In this document: piece after piece, positions 42,668 to 46,879 of the stretch | Numbering within the stretch: the stretch's first letter is position 1 | Layout of the letters: each line of letters starts with the position of its first letter | Assembly (NCBI GenBank): GCA_017881465.1 | Contig: JADGQV010000006.1 | Location: 1-46,879, forward strand | DNA length: 46,879 nt | Source: Gemmatimonadaceae bacterium | GTDB lineage: Bacteria > Gemmatimonadota > Gemmatimonadetes > Gemmatimonadales > Gemmatimonadaceae | Direction: 5' to 3' | The notes under the pieces: generated by a model | What the model saw: only the letters and a program-made list of their open reading frames with translations | Databases searched by the model: none | What the model was told of the DNA's origin: nothing | Position numbers and translations under genes: made by a program

Positions 42668-45600
42668 CGGCGACCTCCGCTTCAGTCGAAGCGCCGGTGT
42701 CAGCGCCACGAACTGCGTAGTACTTCGCTTCAGGATGATGGATAACGACCGCCGCCGTCGACTGCTCGGGAAGAATCTGGAACGCTTCGGTGAGATCCAT
42801 GCCAAGCGCTTCCCTCGCGGGGAGGAGCTTGAACACGGTAGCGTGATCGTCGAGATCGGGACACGCGCCGTAGCCCCACGAGTATCTCTTTCCGCTCGGC
42901 ACTCTCAGCTCCTTCTTGATGCGCCGATGCGTCCACTCCGCCACCGCCTCGGCTGCTTCCACCGACAGGCCGTGAGAGTAGAACGCTTCGGTGTACTCGT
43001 TCTTCGCCTGCAGCTCCTCGAATCTCTTCGTCGCTTCCTTGCCCACGGTTACGATCTGGAGCGGAATGACATCGACGTCGCCCGAATCAACATTGCGCAC
43101 ATAATCAGCTAGACAAAGGCGCTCACGCCCGACCATGCGCGGAAAGTGGAAGCGCGCGATCTCGCGAAGCGAGCCGCCGTCGCTCGAGTAGGCGGCTGGA
43201 TCGTAAATGATCACGTCGTTCCCCTGCGACTGGGCGGGGAAGTAGCCGTAGACTACCTGGGGCTTGATCCAGCCATTCTTCTTCGCGTCCTTCTTCAGCC
43301 GCTCCAGCGCGGGCTCGAACTCGTTCTTCACGGTCGATTTGTACTGATCGCCCGAGCCGCGCGCACCCCACTGCAGGCGATAGAGCTCGTCGAGATCGAG
43401 CAGATCAAAGACTTCGTCGATCGGAACGTCGCGAATCACGCGCGTGCCCCAGAAGGGCGGAGATGGCAGCGGGTTGTTGGCCGCGACATCACTACGAAGT
43501 CCGCCGGCATCGCCAACGGCGATGTCCTTGCCGACGGCGGTGCGCAGGAACACGTCGTTCCGCGCGTCGTCGAGGTTCTTTACGACGAACAACCCGCGCC
43601 TCTTCGGATCCTGGAGCACATCCATCGTCTCCAGCCCTTCGAACGCGTCCTTGCAGTAGAACACGCCGGAGTCATACGCACGCTTGCCCTCGACAAAAAG
43701 CGCGCGGCGGCCGAAGCGGCGGTTGATCGCCGCGCCCCCGATCAGGACCGGGATCTGCATTCCGCGCTTGTCCAGCTCCTGCACGCATAGCGGCATCTGC
43801 TTCGACGTCGAGACGAGCAGAGCGCTCAGCCCAATCGCATCGGCGCCGACCTCGACCGCCTTGTCGAGAATTGTGTTGACAGGAACTTGCTTGCCGAGGT
43901 CGAAGACGGTGTAGCCGTTGTTGGAGAGAATGGTGTTGACGAGCGACTTGCCGATGTCGTGCACGTCGCCGTACACGGTCGCCAGCACGACTTTCCCTTT
44001 GGTGTATCCCTCTGCTTTCTCGAGGAACAGCTCGAGATGCTTCACTGCTTTCTTCATTACTTCGGCGGACTGAAGCACGAACGGAAGTATCAGCTCGCCG
44101 GCGCCGAACTTGTCGCCGACTTCCTTCATCGCCGGCAGCAGCACCTCGTTCAGCACCCGCACCGGATTCTCCCGCACGCCGGCGGCGTCGAGCTGCTCTT
44201 CGATCCCTTCTTTCTTTCGGTGCAGAATCATCCAGTGGATCTTCTGCTCGGGCGTCATGCCGGCCGTGGGATCTTCCTTCTCCACCTGTGCGTCCGCTCC
44301 ACCTCCACCTCCACCAACGTTCGCGAAATATTCGATGAAGCGCTGGAGCGCATCTGGTCTCTTGTTGAACACGAGATCGTCCGCCATCTCGCGCTCCGCG
44401 GCCGAGATCTCGGCGTAGGGCCGGATGTGCGCCGGATTGACGATGGCGGCGTCGAGCCCCGCCTGCACGCAGTGGTGGAGAAACACCGAGTTGAGGACGC
44501 CGCGCGCTTCGGGCGTGAGGCCGAAGCTGACGTTGGAGACGCCGAGTATGGTGGAGACGCCGGGAAGCTCGCGCTTGATGAGGCGGATTCCTTCGACGGT
44601 CTCCTTGCCGGAGTCGATCCACTCGGCATCGCCGGTCGCGAGCGTGAACGTCAGCGCGTCGTAAATGAGATCTTCCGGTGCCAGCCCATATTCACCCACC
44701 ACGATATCGTAAATCTTCTTGGCCACCTCGAGCTTCCGCTCGCGCGTCTTCGCCATCCCGATTTCGTCGATCGTTAGCGCGATCACCGCCGCGCCGTGCT
44801 TTTTGACGAGAGGCACAACGGAGTCGATGCGCTTCCGGCCGTTCTCCATGTTGATGGAGTTGACAATCCCGCGACCGGGGATGTGCTCGAGCGCGGCCTC
44901 GATCACGTTCGCCTCGGTGGAATCGATCACAAGCGGCGTCTCCACGCTCATCGAGAGTAGCTTCACCACCTTCGACATCTGCTCCGCTTCATCCCCGCGC
45001 TCGGTCAGAGCGACGCAGACGTCGAGCACGTGCGCGCCAGAGTCCACCTGCTCGCGCGCGACCTCGAGGATTCCCTCGTAGTCGTCTGCGAGCAGGAGCC
45101 GCTTCACCTTGCGCGAACCCTGAGAGTTCACGCGCTCGCCGACCAGGAGCGGCGGCGGGTCCTGGTGCAGCGTGATGGCGCGCATAGCAGAGCTGACGCG
45201 GGGGACGTGCTGCGCGTGATTGACGGGCTTCGATGCGCGCTCCGCCTCGCGAACCGCTTTGACGATCGCAGAGAGATGCTCCGGAGTCGTACCGCAACAG
45301 CCGCCGACGATCCGCACACCAAAATCCCTCACGAACTCCGAAAGCGCCGTCGCCATCGGCTGTGGCTCGAGCGGATACACGGCCTCGCCGACTCCGGTGT
45401 TGAGCGGCAATCCCGCATTCGGAATCACCGACAACGGGAGCGTCGCGTGCTCGGACAGATAACGAACCGGCTCGCGCATGTGCTCCGGACCGGTCGAGCA
45501 GTTCAACCCGATCACATCGACCTTGAGCGCCTCGAGCGTCGTCATCGCGCTCGCGATGTCGGTCCCCAGGAGCATGCGGCCGCTCACGTCGAGCGTGACC

Positions 45601-46202
45601 TGCGTCTGCAGCGGGAGCCGCCGTCCGATCTCGGTGAACAATCGCTCGATGCCCGCGACCGCTGCCTTCACTTCGAGGATGTCCTGCGATGTCTCGATCA
45701 GAAGAAGATCGACCCCGCCCTCGACCAGATACTTCGCCTGCTCGTAGAAGTTGTCGGCCAACTCGGCATACGAAATTTGCGAGAGCACTGGATCGGAGCT
45801 CGACGGCAGCATCCCCGTCGGCCCCATCGAAGCCGCGACAAACCGCGGCTGATCCGGTGTCGAGTACTTGTCCGCCGCCGCGCGCGCTAGCCGAGCCGCG
45901 CCAACGTTTATCTCGCGAACCTTGTCGCCCAGCCCCCACTCCCTGAGACGGCGCGGCGTCGACTGGAACGTGCACGTCTCCACGACATCACACCCCACCG
46001 CCAGGAACGACTCGTGGATCGCCTGGATCACATCGGGACGCGTGAGAACGAGATTGTCGTTGCATCCTTCCAGCGCCTTGCCGCCGAAATCCTCGGCCGA
46101 AAGGTTGTACCTCTGGATGTTCGTTCCCATCGCGCCGTCGTATATCAACACTCGGCGCTTCAATGCTTGTAGATAAGGTGATTCGATGCTTCGTTCGGTC
46201 AT
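42660..46202 (-). CDS. metH: Cobalamin-dependent methionine synthase
   Basis: 1180 residues, all four modules. A homocysteine domain (LIYDGAMGTNIQRYNL; zinc cysteines in GLNCSTGPEH near 231 and GGCCGTTPEH near 298). A pterin-binding domain (VGERVNSQGSRKVKRLL, NSINMENGRKR). A cobalamin domain with the cap and the B12-binding DVHDIGKSLV (His near 747) plus GLSALLVSTSKQM. Last is the SAM-dependent reactivation domain (YSWGYGACPDLDDHATVFKLL). It makes methionine from homocysteine and 5-methyl-THF. The weak ribosome site fits control by the SAM-II leader upstream. The gene overlaps the MTHFR fusion gene by 8 bases. Confidence 0.97.
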   Translation of the reverse strand: MTERSIESPYLQALKRRVLIYDGAMGTNIQRYNLSAEDFGGKALEGCNDNLVLTRPDVIQAIHESFLAVGCDVVETCTFQSTPRRLREWGLGDKVREINVGAARLARAAADKYSTPDQPRFVAASMGPTGMLPSSSDPVLSQISYAELADNFYEQAKYLVEGGVDLLLIETSQDILEVKAAVAGIERLFTEIGRRLPLQTQVTLDVSGRMLLGTDIASAMTTLEALKVDVIGLNCSTGPEHMREPVRYLSEHATLPLSVIPNAGLPLNTGVGEAVYPLEPQPMATALSEFVRDFGVRIVGGCCGTTPEHLSAIVKAVREAERASKPVNHAQHVPRVSSAMRAITLHQDPPPLLVGERVNSQGSRKVKRLLLADDYEGILEVAREQVDSGAHVLDVCVALTERGDEAEQMSKVVKLLSMSVETPLVIDSTEANVIEAALEHIPGRGIVNSINMENGRKRIDSVVPLVKKHGAAVIALTIDEIGMAKTRERKLEVAKKIYDIVVGEYGLAPEDLIYDALTFTLATGDAEWIDSGKETVEGIRLIKRELPGVSTILGVSNVSFGLTPEARGVLNSVFLHHCVQAGLDAAIVNPAHIRPYAEISAAEREMADDLVFNKRPDALQRFIEYFANVGGGGGGADAQVEKEDPTAGMTPEQKIHWMILHRKKEGIEEQLDAAGVRENPVRVLNEVLLPAMKEVGDKFGAGELILPFVLQSAEVMKKAVKHLELFLEKAEGYTKGKVVLATVYGDVHDIGKSLVNTILSNNGYTVFDLGKQVPVNTILDKAVEVGADAIGLSALLVSTSKQMPLCVQELDKRGMQIPVLIGGAAINRRFGRRALFVEGKRAYDSGVFYCKDAFEGLETMDVLQDPKRRGLFVVKNLDDARNDVFLRTAVGKDIAVGDAGGLRSDVAANNPLPSPPFWGTRVIRDVPIDEVFDLLDLDELYRLQWGARGSGDQYKSTVKNEFEPALERLKKDAKKNGWIKPQVVYGYFPAQSQGNDVIIYDPAAYSSDGGSLREIARFHFPRMVGRERLCLADYVRNVDSGDVDVIPLQIVTVGKEATKRFEELQAKNEYTEAFYSHGLSVEAAEAVAEWTHRRIKKELRVPSGKRYSWGYGACPDLDDHATVFKLLPAREALGMDLTEAFQILPEQSTAAVVIHHPEAKYYAVRGADTGASTEAEVAVA

Positions 46203-46293
46203 CTTTGCTTTGCGGAATCAGATCGTCAGAGACGAGACAAAGGCTTCGTCTCGCAGTTAGTCAGCCCTCGTTCAAATGAGGGAGAGGGATAAC

Positions 46294-46320
46294 AAAAAAG
46301 CCCGCGCATAGGCGCCGGGC
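46294..46320 (-). terminator. Intrinsic terminator between the SAM-II aptamer and metH
   Basis: On the minus strand GCCCGGCGC pairs with GCGCGGGC (one bulged G) around a short CTAT loop, followed at once by TTTTTT. The hairpin begins three bases after the last conserved base of the riboswitch and about 90 bases before the metH ATG. It gives a route for transcriptional attenuation when SAM is plentiful. Confidence 0.85.
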
Positions 46321-46323
46321 GAG

Positions 46324-46374
46324 CGCTTTAGCGGTTTGTTTAACGTGGCCGCAAGTTGCATTAAATCGCCACGG
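46324..46374 (-). ncRNA. SAM-II (metA-type) riboswitch
   Basis: Minus strand. P1 is CGUGGC with GCCACG. The loop starts GAUUUAA and ends CUUGCG, the 3' strand is followed by UUAAACAAA, and the element ends CCGCUAAAG. This is the SAM-II order: stem, GAUUU loop, UUGC, stem, UUAAAC, GCUAAA. The pseudoknot can form between GCGG of the loop end and CCGC of the 3' tail. SAM-II aptamers bind S-adenosylmethionine and repress methionine genes. The gene immediately downstream is metH. I matched the consensus by eye and from memory. Confidence 0.88.
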
Positions 46375-46394
46375 GTTCAGTTGTGCCCTTCACT

Positions 46395-46423
46395 ATAGTA
46401 GTGGAGGAACCGCGGCGGGGCAA
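46395..46423 (-). promoter_or_regulatory. Probable promoter of the metH operon
   Basis: TTGCCC (46423-46418) and TACTAT (46400-46395) are separated by 17 bases. The start site would be near 46388, 14 or so bases before the SAM-II aptamer, the expected layout for a riboswitch leader. Confidence 0.65.
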
Positions 46424-46458
46424 GGCGAAAACGCCGTTGCGTCAGCGCCGGCGTGGAC

Positions 46459-46879
46459 TCACGAAGTGACCGCCGCGAGGTACTTCAGGCTCACATCACC
46501 GTGCGGGGCCAGCGGACGCCACAACTTGTACAAGAACTTGTTCCAGCCGTGCAATCCGCGATCGGCACGCCGCGCCACGGGAATCAATCGCCGAGCGGGG
46601 ACAGCGAGCAGCCGCCGGCGCCGGCGAAACCGGGCAGCCTTGCCATCGCACGGACGGTACTGCGCCCAGCCAATGGATCCGCTGAAGCCCGCGGAGCCAA
46701 AGTCGTCGGAGTCGAGAACCTCTTCGACAAAAACGCGCAGCGCACCCTCGAAGGTGCCGAGTACGTCGTGCATGGCGACGATGGCCCCGTCGACGAGGTA
46801 GGGCTTGAACATGTCGAGGTCCGCCTTCGCACCCTCGTAGGTGTGATCACCGTCGATCCAGAGAAAGCGAATCGAGTCC
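46459..46879 (-). CDS. Class I SAM-dependent methyltransferase, C-terminal part (5' end outside window)
   Basis: The open frame enters from the right edge and ends at 46459; 140 codons are visible. IRFLWIDGDHTYEGAKADL followed by VDGAIVAMHDV is the acidic-loop and post-strand-5 pattern of Methyltransf_24/cephalosporin-hydroxylase-like methyltransferases, often found in polysaccharide or glycan loci. The C-terminal 60 residues are very basic (AARFRRRRRLLAVPARR), followed by GWNKFLYKLWRP. An internal ATG at 46812 is not the true start because the motif begins before it. It is transcribed in the same direction as metH, from upstream of its promoter. Confidence 0.8.
   Translation of the reverse strand, partial: DSIRFLWIDGDHTYEGAKADLDMFKPYLVDGAIVAMHDVLGTFEGALRVFVEEVLDSDDFGSAGFSGSIGWAQYRPCDGKAARFRRRRRLLAVPARRLIPVARRADRGLHGWNKFLYKLWRPLAPHGDVSLKYLAAVTS

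Noticed and set aside
41072-42745. Long plus-strand open frame (557 codons) opposite the MTHFR fusion gene
   Set aside because: Same reason: the minus strand carries recognised enzyme motifs throughout and the plus product is Arg/His-rich without any.
1-46879. tRNA, rRNA, CRISPR array, insertion sequence, prophage or toxin-antitoxin module
   Set aside because: I inspected the gaps and found no cloverleaf, repeat-spacer array, transposase, integrase or typical toxin pair.

Overview
The window is about 47 kb of GC-rich bacterial chromosome, gene-dense, with many short or zero gaps between genes and frequent GTG or TTG starts. It holds a caa3-type oxidase with subunit II fused to cytochrome c, many exported peptidases, an RND-free EmrAB/TolC-type pump, short ECF sigma units, and a small FVDRDG-type protein. 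Together these suggest an aerobic Gram-negative (diderm) soil-type bacterium, and Gemmatimonadota is my best guess. That placement is inference from gene style, not from a marker gene. No rRNA, tRNA, CRISPR array, insertion sequence or phage gene is visible, so this looks like core or persistent chromosome.

Layout. 1-850: end of a secreted protein, then a small gene broken by an in-frame TGA. 853-2397: DacB-type PBP4. 2589-8286: a small membrane protein facing the coxB-ctaD-coxC-cox4-ctaG operon (respiration). 8607-10888: two tandem exported N-terminal-nucleophile hydrolases of the asparaginase family. 10869-14786: a chemoreceptor and leuS. 14834-20084: creatininase family, bactofilin-like membrane protein, ferritin-VIT1 fusion, PDZ protein, membrane protein, Hsp15-like S4 protein. 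20116-22029: Kup potassium transporter, whose conserved N-terminus is encoded without any ATG, GTG or TTG start. 22214-24001: CsbD with a strong terminator, then an ECF sigma / anti-sigma / Spy-like periplasmic protein operon. 24017-28899: TetR-TolC-HlyD-DHA2 drug efflux operon with a clear operator and promoter. 28975-32132: small membrane protein, cyclophilin, endonuclease III, PolX. 32158-40001: an unknown protein, S33, M42, M61 and M13 peptidases and an acyl-CoA dehydrogenase. 40230-46202: DinB-like protein, a bifunctional homocysteine methyltransferase/MTHFR and full-length MetH, led by a promoter, a SAM-II riboswitch and an intrinsic terminator. 46459-46879: end of a SAM-dependent methyltransferase.

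How the genes work together. The metH unit is a one-carbon/methionine module: the downstream MTHFR makes the 5-methyl-THF that MetH uses, and the SAM-II element provides end-product feedback. The efflux operon is a self-regulated three-component export system. The cox operon encodes a complete terminal oxidase with its copper-insertion factor. nth and polX overlap and form a base-excision repair pair. The sigma unit resembles, by layout, the CnrH/CnrY/CnrX metal-response arrangement.

The strongest second-look items are the apparent AUC start of kup, the SAM-II riboswitch-terminator leader of metH, the TGA-interrupted small gene, and the sigma/anti-sigma/Spy-like unit. I did not find a convincing wholly new multi-gene system.
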